Shown: piece after piece, positions 13,701-21,516 of the stretch
Layout of the letters: each line of letters opens with the position of its first letter
Position numbering within the stretch: position 1 is the stretch's first letter
DNA from: Antedon mediterranea
Lineage: Eukaryota; Echinodermata; Crinoidea; Comatulida; Antedonidae
Direction of reading: 5' to 3'
Assembly (NCBI RefSeq): GCF_964355755.1
Contig: NC_092678.1
Coordinates: forward strand, 11,382,922 to 11,446,921
DNA length: 64,000 nt
Notes under the pieces: model-generated
Database searches by the model: none
The model's input: the letters and a program-made list of their open reading frames with translations, nothing else
Told to the model about the DNA's origin: nothing
Translations under genes and position numbers: made by a program

Positions 13701-16700
13701 ATAAATAACAATTGTTTACTCCGTCAACTGCTCTCACAGCATTTATTTGGTCAATTGAAATCAGAAATTCTTTTTTGTACATTATAACATTTAAAAAGTA
13801 GAAAAAAGGCACTCCGAGAGTGCATACCTTCGCCTAATGTAAAATTTCTCTACATAAGATTTCTCCGGGCAAAAAAAAAGTAATTTTTTCTTAATTTTTG
13901 TGTCTTAATGCTGTGTGTGATTAGGCTAATTTCACTACAACCATGTGTTATGTGAATTTGGTGTAATGGTTATGTAACATGCTTTCAACTAACTATAGTT
14001 TCAGTTGACTAACAAAAGAACAGCAGCGCCAAAAACAAACGGGTAAATATGAAAAGAAATAGGTTTTTTTAAACTACTCCTATTCCTATTAAAAATCCTG
14101 TACATTAAATCAAATTATGTTTTAAAATTACAAATCACCAATTATAACTCTTGCCTCTTGTACAAAAATAAAGTTTTCTGGACAAGTAGTTCTCGAGAAA
14201 ATGCAATTTCAGTTTACTCATTACTTTAAAACTGCTCGCTGGCTCTTGAAAATTGTCTCCTAACTTTTAACACTGAAAATAATACTAAGAAGTGGTCCAG
14301 AAATGGGACCATGGTCCAGATATGGGACCATGGTCCAGATTTCCTCCAAAATTTAATGGAGTGGTCCTTGATCACATATCTATCTGTAGTTTCATTTTAG
14401 TAAAGATCTTTCAATAACTTTTTGAGTAATCCTGCTAACAAACAGACAAACAAACACACGATTGACTACATACAGTCCTTGGCAGAGGTAAATTTATAAA
14501 ACTATGTTCACACAATTTGTCTTTTTTTTTTGTAGTAGAAATGTATTCTTTGGTTGATTGATAGTTTTTTGGTCCTTTTTTTAATGAAACCATAGAATTG
14601 ACTGCTACGGTCATTGCAGTAATCCGACATGCCTTTTTGTCAGTGATGATATTCTGTTTAATAATTACTGTATTCTTCCCAAAGTCGATTATCATTTAAA
14701 AATTAGTTAGGCTTTCGTACTTATGTTAAACAAAATTTTTCTTACAAAAAACGCCGCTCGACATTTTAGAATTAATCATTGTTCTTTCTTCTGATATATT
14801 AAATGATTAATTATTAAAAAGATGTCCTTTAATCGCAAAAATACATACAAATCAAAGATAGTTCTTTAATTATGAATCACATTATGCCCATTTTTTCAAT
14901 AGTTAATTGTAATATAAATAAACAACTTTTAATAATTTATGGACATTTTGTTACCATGGCAACGTGTAACAAAATAAAAATATGTTGGTTAATAATACAG
15001 TACTGTAATAGCAAAAATACACAAAATCTAACATAGCTATTTAATTATAAATCACATCATGCCCATTTTGGTGGGTATTAGTAATCTGGTTGTATTTCAT
15101 TGAATAATTGATTCTTCTGCTAATTTTCAACAGCATTTCAAAGAAGACATGTGTTTGTACCTTTCCAACAATGTATTATTTACCAACAAATATTAATCTA
15201 CTAATTAAAAAATGGCATTTAAAAATGGTCAATTTTGAACTTTAATGTGCTCATAGACTCTCTTTTCCCATACGTTTTTTGGGTCCAGCAGCAGTTTACA
15301 AATTCCCAAAATTGTCGGCCTTAGAACTATAGCTACCGCGATGATAAAGCTTCTTAATGAGTATGTAATAAAACTAAAGACTAAAAACCCATTTAGTAGG
15401 CCAGGGCTAGGCTGATAATATTTTTTCCACCAAAACAAATGTATGAACATCATTAGAACAATAGAAATATACAATCAAACTCCCAACACCCAAGCCAGAA
15501 TATACAGTAGATAATAATAGTGGATAAGAGTACTTTAATAATATGTATTGTTTTTATTATTAAATAAATAATATTCAAATCTTTGTTTTTTTCAGATGTA
15601 TATGAATGGTAAACTAGTTTTCTGTGACCACATCTTTAATGGATATGGCAATACAAAAAAGGATTTCTTGAAGCAGGTTATCAACTGTAAAAGAGAAGCT
15701 AATCATGGAAGTTTTCTACCAAACGATTTCAGATTCAGGTATTGTAGTTTGCTAGTGCCAACAAGTTTCTAAAATAGATTTTGGAATAGCATAAAACCAG
15801 CCGCTCAGTACCAACGACCATATAATAATACAATACATCACTGAATGCATTATTGTTGGATATGAAATTCATGGACAAAACAACAACAAAATTCTGCAAA
15901 TTTTTCAAACCATCCAGCAGCCCTTAAAAAATGTTTGAAGACTTATAAATCAATTTTTAAGACAAGTATTAAATACTAGGCCTATAGCTATCATCCGATC
16001 ATTCCTTGGTTTACGATGTTTCCCCTAAAGGTGTTTGGAAGTTGTATGGATTATGTTTTATCTCAAGTGATCTTGCCGCTGCTGTAAGGTTTTGTGAATC
16101 TATTTCAAACTTATAGTACTTTAAAAAATGTTTCCACCTTCTGCTTTATGTAACCGTGTACTCCAAGAGCGGCATTGCTGTTGCATGCATGAGGGATTCT
16201 TCTATCTAAGATCGCATTTCCGCAGCCATAACACTAGCCTTATGCCCACCACAATGAAACAATTTGGCCTTCACGTCAAAGGTTAAACATTTTTGTATTT
16301 ATAAGATCATTATCTGATTGCCTAGATTAATATGTTTTTAATACATTTAGTCTAGACTAATTGTTTAGCATAAGAAACACAGTCCCCGTAGGGGTCTGGT
16401 TTCACAAATTATACTGAACAACATTACATCAGTGATGGCAATGACATTTTAATAACTTAAAGCATTCTAAAACATTTATTGATGCAATATATATTTACAT
16501 TGGATTTTATATTTATTTTAGTCCAAGCAGGGGACCTTCTGGATGCCGCTCCCCATGGGGGGGAGAAATTGGTGGTACAGGAGTGGACTTCTTTGCTGGG
16601 ACTGGTTTACCAGATCTTCAACAGACCATTGAAAGAATTAATTCTCCATCATCTACAATTGAGATTGCTCCAACTGGGTTTATAAAACCTTTTGAACGAA

Positions 16701-16834
16701 CAACTTCAGCAGCTGATTTCCTAACCTACAGTTTATCAAATGCCAGCGTAATGTTTCCTGGAAATGAAATTCGACCATTGACACACCCTGGTCATCGCAA
16801 GAATATACATACAACATTAATAGAGACTGAATAG
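1567..16834 (+). CDS. FAM194-domain protein, C3orf20-like (nine exons, 5'-partial)
   Basis: Nine exons join without breaking frame: 1567-1725, 2239-2485, 6109-6356, 10808-11203, 11294-11428, 11627-11861, 12173-12289, 15596-15738 and 16522-16834 (stop TAG 16832-16834). They give about 660 codons. Introns are GT-AG with strong polypyrimidine tracts. The first visible exon matches the core of the FAM194 domain (GRSAI, FTPYGKACCYHPNG). Later exons carry CKCSRHHIPILTDIEFD, DPYRLLIYDV and KLVFCDHIFNGYG, a layout I recognise from vertebrate C3orf20. The molecular role of this family is not established. Phase 2 at the first exon's start shows that at least one coding exon lies upstream, probably off the window. 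The C-terminus, after the basic/Ser-rich segment at exon 4, is complete. Family assignment is from memory of motifs and not from a search. Confidence 0.8.
1944..1966. repeat. (TC)n microsatellite
   Basis: About eleven CT dinucleotides between the first two FAM194-gene exons, just beside the SINE at 1985. Confidence 0.85.
1985..2175 (-). mobile_element. tRNA-derived SINE (inverted copy)
   Basis: On the minus strand it begins GGAGTGGAGCTGTAGCTTGG, followed by an A-box-like TAGCTTGGTGGTTAACGTG and a B-box-like GGTCCCGGGTTCACTCC. The tail includes ATCCATCCTGTAATTGGCG. It is the same family as the element at 886-1110, in opposite orientation. Confidence 0.7.
2239..2485 (+). CDS. FAM194-like gene, exon 2
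   Basis: Acceptor AATACAG|A and donor TTG|GTAAGA; phase 2 in, phase 0 out, 82 full codons. It continues the FAM194 domain (KINWPLPHTKLATPIFIQLN, ISFKCINRNQMVLGFYC). The internal ATG at 2249 is not a start because the frame is open into the acceptor and joins exon 1. Confidence 0.8.
2563..3065. mobile_element. MITE with CCTGGGT terminal inverted repeats
   Basis: The left end ACCTGGGTGCAG...TTTTGCGGGAAAAAAG is mirrored at the right end as CTTTTTTCCCGCAAA...CTGTACCCAGGC. The subterminal 22 bp around GCGGGAAAAAAGTATAGG are nearly perfect inverted copies. Flanking TA on both sides fits a TA target duplication (Tc1/mariner-like), which is inferred. It lies in a FAM194-gene intron. Confidence 0.65.
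3420..3869. mobile_element. Partial copy of CAGGCCCGTAG-type element
   Basis: The block from the AAATTGCTGTAAATA...GATAGAGCTA region through TTTCCGGCCATCTAGGGG matches 38560-38900 by eye, and it ends CCCTGGCTATGGCCCTG, the terminal inverted repeat of the complete element at 37934-38988. The left half is missing or diverged. Confidence 0.6.
4552..4789. repeat. 34-bp minisatellite, seven perfect units
   Basis: The unit starting CAACAAGAGTAATCCATGTA and ending ATCATAAGCTGTTT repeats at 4552, 4586, 4620, 4654, 4688, 4722 and 4756. I see no mismatch, which indicates recent expansion. It is intronic. Confidence 0.95.
4790..6108. other. Intron sequence, a GC-richer patch near 5200-5760
   Basis: No coding frame is supported. 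A CpG-containing patch (5200-5760: CTCCGCGCAC, CGATATCATCGTG) stands out from the AT-rich surroundings but shows no promoter motif I can name. Confidence 0.35.
6109..6356 (+). CDS. FAM194-like gene, exon 3
   Basis: Acceptor ATTAAG|GGC, donor ATCAA|GTAAGA; phase 0 in, phase 2 out. It encodes a lysine-rich linker (PPKKMASFKDGKRVGKK) and then IPEKVHYSIPDEREH. The apparent stop after IK is only the intron donor being read through. Confidence 0.8.
6450..7520. mobile_element. PIF/Harbinger-type nonautonomous transposon
   Basis: Near-perfect inverted termini of about 40 bp begin GGCCCTGTTCAGACCCATGG and end with its reverse complement CCATGGGTCTGAACAGGGCC. The element is flanked by TTA at 6447-6449 and 7521-7523, the TWA duplication expected of PIF/Harbinger. 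Subterminal TAGCGTACGACGCTA palindromes recur inside. No transposase frame is present, so it is a 1.07-kb nonautonomous copy. It sits about 90 bp downstream of exon 3. Confidence 0.88.
7920..8690. mobile_element. Candidate MITE with TTTCGGTGTATAA inverted ends
   Basis: TTTCGGTGTATAATCGCAC near 7925 is mirrored by GTGCGACTTATACACCGAAA near 8657-8676, and GTGCGTCTTATACA also recurs inside at 7977 and 8638. The form resembles pogo/Tc1-like MITEs. The exact ends were not fixed. Confidence 0.5.
8930..9150. repeat. Dispersed repeat, inverted relative to 16985-17290
   Basis: Segments such as GGGCGGACTAAATGTTT, AATTTAGATCC and TTTCTGAACATGCTCAGAA are found in reverse complement and reverse order in 16985-17290 (CTGCGCATGTTCAGAAA, GGATCTAAATTTAGTAG). 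The two copies flank exons 4-9 of the FAM194-like gene. Confidence 0.6.
9265..9450 (+). pseudogene. LINE RT C-terminal fragment
   Basis: The frame reads LVLSHLDYCNSLLHGCSEKD, the standard LSRLDYCNSLLYG block of CR1/L2-type reverse transcriptases, followed by a PLLQNMAA-stop segment equivalent to LQNSAARL. It is a short, decayed, sense-oriented copy in a FAM194-gene intron. Confidence 0.75.
9451..10135. other. Intron, nothing recognised
   Basis: AT-rich with short chance open frames on both strands; no splice-bounded coding block was seen. Confidence 0.35.
10140..10320 (+). repeat. Old single copy of the retrozyme-like repeat unit
   Basis: CATTTTGATTTAGCTTTTTG, CCATTGAGATCCAGCCACTG and ATTTGCTTTTGGATTTATAT match in order the units at 20226-20645 and 36448-36830. 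The hammerhead-like core seen in those tandem copies is absent or eroded here. Confidence 0.65.
10808..11203 (+). CDS. FAM194-like gene, exon 4
   Basis: Acceptor ACTAG|G, donor TTG|GTATGT; phase 2 in and out, 396 nt. It begins NICDDWMEHYRLAIG and then holds a basic, serine/proline-rich low-complexity segment (GPRRRTRSTHSAKS; SVHSKPQTPAPST), probably disordered. It is the longest exon of the gene. Confidence 0.8.
11294..11428 (+). CDS. FAM194-like gene, exon 5
   Basis: Acceptor ATTTAG|C; the donor is taken at CTGT|GTATCC because only that site keeps phase 2 and joins ...GCTV to VLRNEFFGE of exon 6. It encodes AASLSAGISIYASPVAKYSN and LNEKKQLLTPLKG. The frame stays open for another 45 bp into the intron, so the donor choice is an inference. 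Confidence 0.72.
11627..11861 (+). CDS. FAM194-like gene, exon 6
   Basis: Acceptor ACATCAG|T, donor CAG|GTAATA; phase 2 in, phase 0 out. It carries RNEFFGESISTCKCSRHHIP and ILTDIEFDCFI, where the paired Cys and His residues (CKCSRHH) are the most distinctive motif of the C3orf20-type C-terminal half. Confidence 0.8.
12173..12289 (+). CDS. FAM194-like gene, exon 7
   Basis: Acceptor TTTTCAG|AGT, donor CTG|GTGAGT; phase 0 on both sides, 39 codons. It encodes SHLDPYRLLIYDV and LLRRHNAVPGMFL. Confidence 0.8.
12290..13790. other. Intron, first half; no named element
   Basis: The 3.3-kb intron between exons 7 and 8 starts here. A GC-richer stretch at 13100-13200 (GGGGTGGGCGGTGGGTCC) and AT-rich flanks show no coding frame. 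Confidence 0.35.
13800..14480 (+). repeat. Dispersed repeat, inverted relative to 29440-29990
   Basis: Shared blocks with the second copy, in reverse complement, include TTGCCTCTTGTACAAA, TTCTCGAGAAAATGCAATTT, AAACTGCTCGC and GGTCCTTGATCACATATCTA. It contains three near-identical GGACCATGGTCCAGA palindromic units at 14307-14340. It begins GGCACTCCGAGAGTGCATACC and ends near CCTTGGCAGAGGT. The family is abundant-looking but I could not classify it. Confidence 0.6.
14730..15500. repeat. Diffuse repeat shared with 39170-39790
   Basis: TTCTTACAAAAAACGCCGCTCG (14738) is echoed at 39177, and AGAACTATAGCTACCGC with AAGCTTCTTAATGAGTA (15325) is echoed at 39692. The order of the blocks is kept, but the copies are diverged. 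Confidence 0.45.
15596..15738 (+). CDS. FAM194-like gene, exon 8
   Basis: Acceptor TTTTTCAG|ATG, donor TTCAG|GTATTG; phase 0 in, phase 2 out. It encodes MYMNGKLVFCDHIFNGYG, then KKDFLKQV and SFLPNDFRF. The opening ATG is internal and not a start. Confidence 0.82.
16522..16834 (+). CDS. FAM194-like gene, terminal exon 9
   Basis: Acceptor ATTTTAG|T; 104 codons to TAG. It begins SPSRGPSGCRSPWGGEIGG, a Gly/Ser/Arg-rich stretch, and ends LTHPGHRKNIHTTLIETE. The frame differs from the open frame starting at 16479, which is a chance frame. No AATAAA is seen close by. Confidence 0.82.
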
Positions 16835-16984
16835 TTACCAGTAAAACGAGCGATTTAATGTTTTAAATGCTGGTATGGTGATAATCAGACATTGATCAAA
16901 CCATCGTCTATTTCTTAGTGGCCAGAAATTTTCCAAAAAGGTGGTTTAATGGTTTCCATAATTTTTTGTTTGTATATTCTATCT

Positions 16985-17290
16985 AGCAATGATGAGGTTA
17001 AAACAAGCAACTTAGAAGCAGCAGTTAGAAATTGGTTCTGCGCATGTTCAGAAACATATCTACAAATATGCTGACTGTCGATACATTGAGCGCTGTATTG
17101 GTCACTGCTGGTTACAGTTTACGGTGCCAATTTACAAATACTCTCTTCCAGCCCTGGACTTCTATAACGTTATATGGATATTTTATACAGTGAAATTGGA
17201 TCTAAATTTAGTAGCAGAAAAAACATTTAGTATGAAATTAAGGGTGTTACCCGGTTCAATAGGGCAACACCCCTGAGACCGCCCACTTTA
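16985..17290. repeat. Dispersed repeat, inverted copy of 8930-9150
   Basis: Contains CTGCGCATGTTCAGAAACAT, TATTGGTCACTGCTGGTTA and GGATCTAAATTTAGTAGCAG, the reverse complement of the copy in intron 3 of the same gene. Confidence 0.6.
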
Positions 17291-18039
17291 TCTCTTAATT
17301 ATAAGTCTACTTTGGATTTTGTTTGCTACTTATTAATATTAGTATATTTGTATATTAGTATATTTGGAATGTATAGCGCTAACAAAAAAGGGCCACCACC
17401 TTTGAGGTTAATGAAATGTCGAGGAGTTACTGTAATCATAAAACAACACCTTAAAAACACAAACAAATATTTTATCAATTGCAATGAAATTTTATGATTT
17501 GCAGCTCTAAAATATGTTTTGAAGCCAAATATTCAAAAATTGGGTTGATTTCTAAGGGTGTTTTTTTTTTTTTGTTGACTTTTCCGTTTTGTGTTGGTTT
17601 TACAATTTTGAGAAATCGTGTGGTAGGCCACTGATTTTCTCAAATCTTATTTGCATAGTGGTTGGTATTTATTAATTTATTTTTTTCAATTTTCTGCCAT
17701 ATACAATACAAAGAAGACAAAACAAATATAAAAGGCAAGGAAAGACCAAACAGGTACTAAACACCTATGCTAGTTGGGCAACCCAGAACAGAGCACAGAA
17801 ATAAACCAAAAACAAATTACAATTAAAGCATTGTGTATATTAAGGTGATTTTGCCAAGTGCACGGTGTCATGTACTGCATGTTGATTGGTCATGCATGTT
17901 AATTTTAAACTGGAATCTATTATAGATTATTATTATATAGAGGAGGCATTTCATTTTAACTTATGGTCATTTTTATACACATTTTTTAAATTGAGGTAAC
18001 TGAAGTAGAATAAAATTTAAAACAAAAGTAATTAGTAGT
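17291..18039. other. Intergenic, nothing recognised
   Basis: AT-rich spacer after the FAM194-like gene; only homopolymer runs and chance open frames. Confidence 0.35.
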
Positions 18040-18043
18040 TTAA

Positions 18044-19395
18044 CCCTTTGACGACGCAAGACCTCAAGTGACTAAGGCTAAATAAGCTATTTTTAATAGG
18101 TTTAGGAAAAATGCAAAATACATTTTTATGACTTTCTGCAATTATTGGTTATCTGCACTTGGCGGATGATAACCCCTTGTTAATATTGGCACGATGGTTT
18201 TTTTTTCTTTTTCTATATACTTCTTTTTTTCAATGAATTTTATTTGCAGCGTATCTCTAATTCTGGCAAACATAAGAAGAAAAAAATTTTTCGCATGAAT
18301 TATGTTTTTTCAGCCTTTTCTAGTAATTTTACCAGCTTTTAAACGTTTTATTTAAAATCACGTCATATGAGCACTTCGAATTGGACAATTTGCTCGCGTT
18401 TTTGATGAAAAAGTTCAAAAACTCTTCAAAATTATGCCTTTTTTAAACAGTCATAGTTTCTAAACTACATGGTGAAGTTTTTTTTTTATTCCATATTCTG
18501 GAAGTAAATGAGATGTGGATATCCGATCAATAATGCTCACCGGACATTGTGACGTCATCGTATGGCCACTCAAATATAAAAAAACAGGATTTTTGTCTCT
18601 TTCGTCATAGATCATCATATTTAATAGAGCGCATCTCCACTTTTCCGTATTACCATTTTTAAAATTGTGATGACGTCATCATGTTCAAAAGTGTGAATAA
18701 CTTGGTTCACTTATTTTCATCATTTCATTAAATTTAAATATGTTATAGCTCCTAAGAATGAAAAGTGATACTCATGGTTAAAACGTTTTCTGGAAGCTGT
18801 TGAATTGTACATACAAATTTATGTACAAAATGTTGCGTATCGGATGTTGTGAAGTTATATGGCCAGTTGAATTATAAAAGTCGTATTTTCATATTTTGCG
18901 TCATAGTTCATGACATGTCAAGAGCGCGCATCCATATTCTACGAATCCAAATTTCTTCAACACATTAATATGTCGTTGCTCAGATAATTCCATTCCAAAA
19001 TTGCTATCTACACCTTTTATTATCATGCCCCCATCATGTTAAAAATGGGAATAAAAGGCGGCTCCCGTTATTTCCACCTTTTCTGCACTGTATGTAGTAT
19101 GTATACAGTATAATGTGTATACTGTATATACTTACCGGTAGACACAAAATATAGGGCACACTAACATTTTATTTCCTTCAGGTCACAATGGCATAATCGT
19201 TTTTCTGTGCGTACTATTCTAACGTATGACGTGCACGTAGCGTTTGCGCTGCGAATAATCTAACTCGTCCATAGTGACGAGTTCAAATCTAGTTGGTTTT
19301 ATTGTTATGAGAAATGTTTTGGCCTAAAGTCAAATGCTCAAAAAGTGCAATTTAGTGACCAAAAAGTCAACTCGTACGGCCACGGCTTCAAAGGG
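18044..19395. mobile_element. piggyBac-like TTAA nonautonomous element
   Basis: TTAA at 18040-18043 and 19396-19399 flanks inverted ends CCCTTTGA...TCAAAGGG. piggyBac-superfamily elements insert at TTAA and commonly start with CCY. The 1.35-kb interior has no transposase frame but repeats blocks such as GAGCGCATCTCCACTTTTCC and ATGACGTCATC. The terminal repeats are short, so this could also be a fortuitous match. Confidence 0.6.
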
Positions 19396-19896
19396 TTAAT
19401 TGCAAAACTTTCTTTCATCCATATAACCTTTATTTTTTTATTATCAACCATATGATAATTTGTTTTGTGTGTGAATCATAGCTGTGATTTATTATAAAGT
19501 TGAATTGTGAAAATGTATAACCTCTACGCTATTTGTATATCAAATATAATTTTTGAAAGGGTCACTTTCAAATGAACTGTATTTTTTATACCAAGACAAT
19601 AAGCATATAGCCTTTACCTTTTTTCTTCAAATAATTGGGGCCTAATATATAAAAGCACTTTTAGAGTTTGTCACTTTTACATTTTTTAAGATGTCATCAT
19701 AATAAAGATTATAATTTTCGGTATCTAATGATCTATCAAAGTGGTTACGGTATAGCCAATATGCAGAGGGATCTTTTATTCAGTTGTATATATTATATGA
19801 CTCGATTGTCAGTGATACAGTATTTATAAACAAAGATTCAATACACCAGTAGGCTACTTTGTGTACATGTAGTTATAGTATTTATGTTATTAAAGT

Positions 19897-20224
<328 letters not shown>

Positions 20225-20225
20225 A

Positions 20226-20300
20226 GATCCTGCCACTGATACCCACAGCATTGTCATTTTTTTAGTAATTTGCCTTTGGATTTGTATATATACTGTATAT
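20226..20300 (+). repeat. Retrozyme-like repeat unit, partial, sense
   Basis: GATCCTGCCACTGATACCC and ATTTGCCTTTGGATTTGTAT match the 3' half of the unit and face the minus-strand copies that start at 20308. Together they form a hairpin with a TATATACTGTATATATA apex. Confidence 0.75.
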
Positions 20301-20307
20301 ATATATA

Positions 20308-20645
20308 AATCCAAAGGCAAATTACTGAAAAAAATGACAATGCTGTGGGTATCAGTGGCTGGATCTCAATGGAGATATAAAAAGCGAAAAGCTAAATCAA
20401 AACGATAAAGTAAACAGCCAGAAAAGTTAGCAGAGCTTTCGGGCAACACTAGCCCTTCATCAGTACTAGCCCTTCATATAGCCTGATGAGTTTATATATA
20501 TATATAAATCCAAAGGCAAATTACTGAAAAAAATGACAATGCTGTGGGTATCAGTGGCTGGATCTCAATGGAGATACAAAAATAAAAAGCAAAAAGCTAA
20601 ATCAAAACGATAAAGTAAACAGCCAGAAAAGTTAGCAGAGCTTAT
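20308..20645 (-). mobile_element. Retrozyme-like tandem dimer with hammerhead-like core
   Basis: On the minus strand two units begin at GCTCTGCTAACTTTTCTGG (near 20643 and 20438), 205 bp apart, each running through ATCGTTTTGATTTAGC, CCATTGAGATCCAGCCACTG and TTTGCCTTTGGATTTATA. Between them (20463-20437, minus strand) lies CTGATGA, a GGGC/GCCC stem with a 7-nt loop, then GAAA and GC-TCT-GC-TAA, the order of conserved hammerhead-ribozyme elements. Small tandem repeats with hammerheads are known as retrozymes, and Penelope-like elements carry the same ribozymes. Stem I is not convincing and an extra A follows CTGATGA, so activity is unproven. Confidence 0.6.
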
Positions 20646-20656
20646 ATATATATTTA

Positions 20657-21110
20657 TCGTTTCAAATTAATTAATTAAATTTCAGTATATCACACCGGGT
20701 GGTTTAGAATTAATGTTCTTTGCCTCTTGTGTTTATATATATAAAAGTATCTCTTCGGAGATCCCGCCTCGTGAATAAAACTACTGAAAGATGAGGGCGT
20801 ATCAATTTGATCTCTGTTGCGCGTGCGTACGACTGAGGACTAGTGCTGTTCCGCGGTACCACGCCGAGAATGTTCAGGCACAGATGTTCTTTGCCTCTTG
20901 TGTGTATATATATATATATATACACAAATCAGGCACAGAACATTAATTCTAAACCGCCCGGTGATATACTGAAATTTAATTAATTAATTTGAAACGATAA
21001 AGATGAGGAAATCTGTGAGAATGAGAAAAAGTCGCCCCAACCGAGACTCGAACTCGGACCGCCTGCTTGATATACAGATGTCCTAACCATTAGACCACTG
21101 GGGCTTTCAT
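20657..21110. mobile_element. Composite tRNA-like SINE family element with repeated ends
   Basis: Begins with an inverted copy of the block TATCGTTTCAAATTAATTAA...ATTCTAAACCGCCCGG (20657-20715), continues with CTCTTCGGAGATCCCGCCTC and GCGCGTGCGTACGACTGAGG in the opposite sense to the copy at 36826-37268, then has the block again in forward sense (20940-20999), followed by the tRNA-like unit at 21041-21107. It is a rearranged copy of that locus. Confidence 0.6.
21041..21107 (-). tRNA. tRNA-like sequence (SINE head), anticodon position ATC
   Basis: The minus strand reads GCCCCAGTGGTCTAATGGTT...GAGTTCGAGTCTCGGTTGGGGC. It folds as a cloverleaf: 7-bp acceptor stem (one G-T), D stem GTCT/GGAC, anticodon stem TCTGT/GCAGG with two wobbles, and T arm CCGAG/CTCGG with the GTTCGA loop. 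The loop ATATCAA puts ATC at the anticodon, which is unusual. A second copy at 36946-37012 lies in the same repeat context, so this is better seen as a tRNA-derived repeat than a working tRNA gene. Confidence 0.6.
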
Positions 21111-21153
21111 GGTATTGTTCGAACTCGATTGGATAGCGACTCTTTAACATTCT

Positions 21154-21516
21154 CGGCACATCGAACATCGAAAGCATCTGGTCCGGATATGATACTGCCA
21201 AGGGTACTGAAGGTCTGTGTCGATCAGTTATCCTCTGTTTTTTAACAGATTGTTCAATCTCTGTCTCACAGAACAGGTGGTTCCTAATATCTGGAAGAAA
21301 TCATGTATTGTACCAATACCTAAACGACCAGTGATCAGTGTGATAAATGATCTTCGTCCAATAGCTCCCACGTCTACGACAATGAAAGTTCCAGAAAAAA
21401 TTGTAGTTAATATGTTAAAGCCACTAGAAAGAACTCTATGGACCCTCTGCAATTTGCGTATTGTAATAATCGTTCCACTGAAGATGCATTACTTTTTAAA
21501 AATGACAGAATATACT
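21154..21516 (+). pseudogene. Non-LTR RT gene fragment, 5' part (interrupted)
   Basis: Three frames in succession read RTSKASGPDMILPRVLK, then NRLFNLCLTEQVVPNIWKKS with CIVPIPKRP and LRPIAPTSTTMKVPEK, then DPLQFAYCNNRSTEDALLF. These are ordered RT domain blocks of a CR1/Rex-type LINE with two frameshifts. The coding stops at NDRIY, exactly where the TAGTC element starts, and resumes at 24149. Confidence 0.85.
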
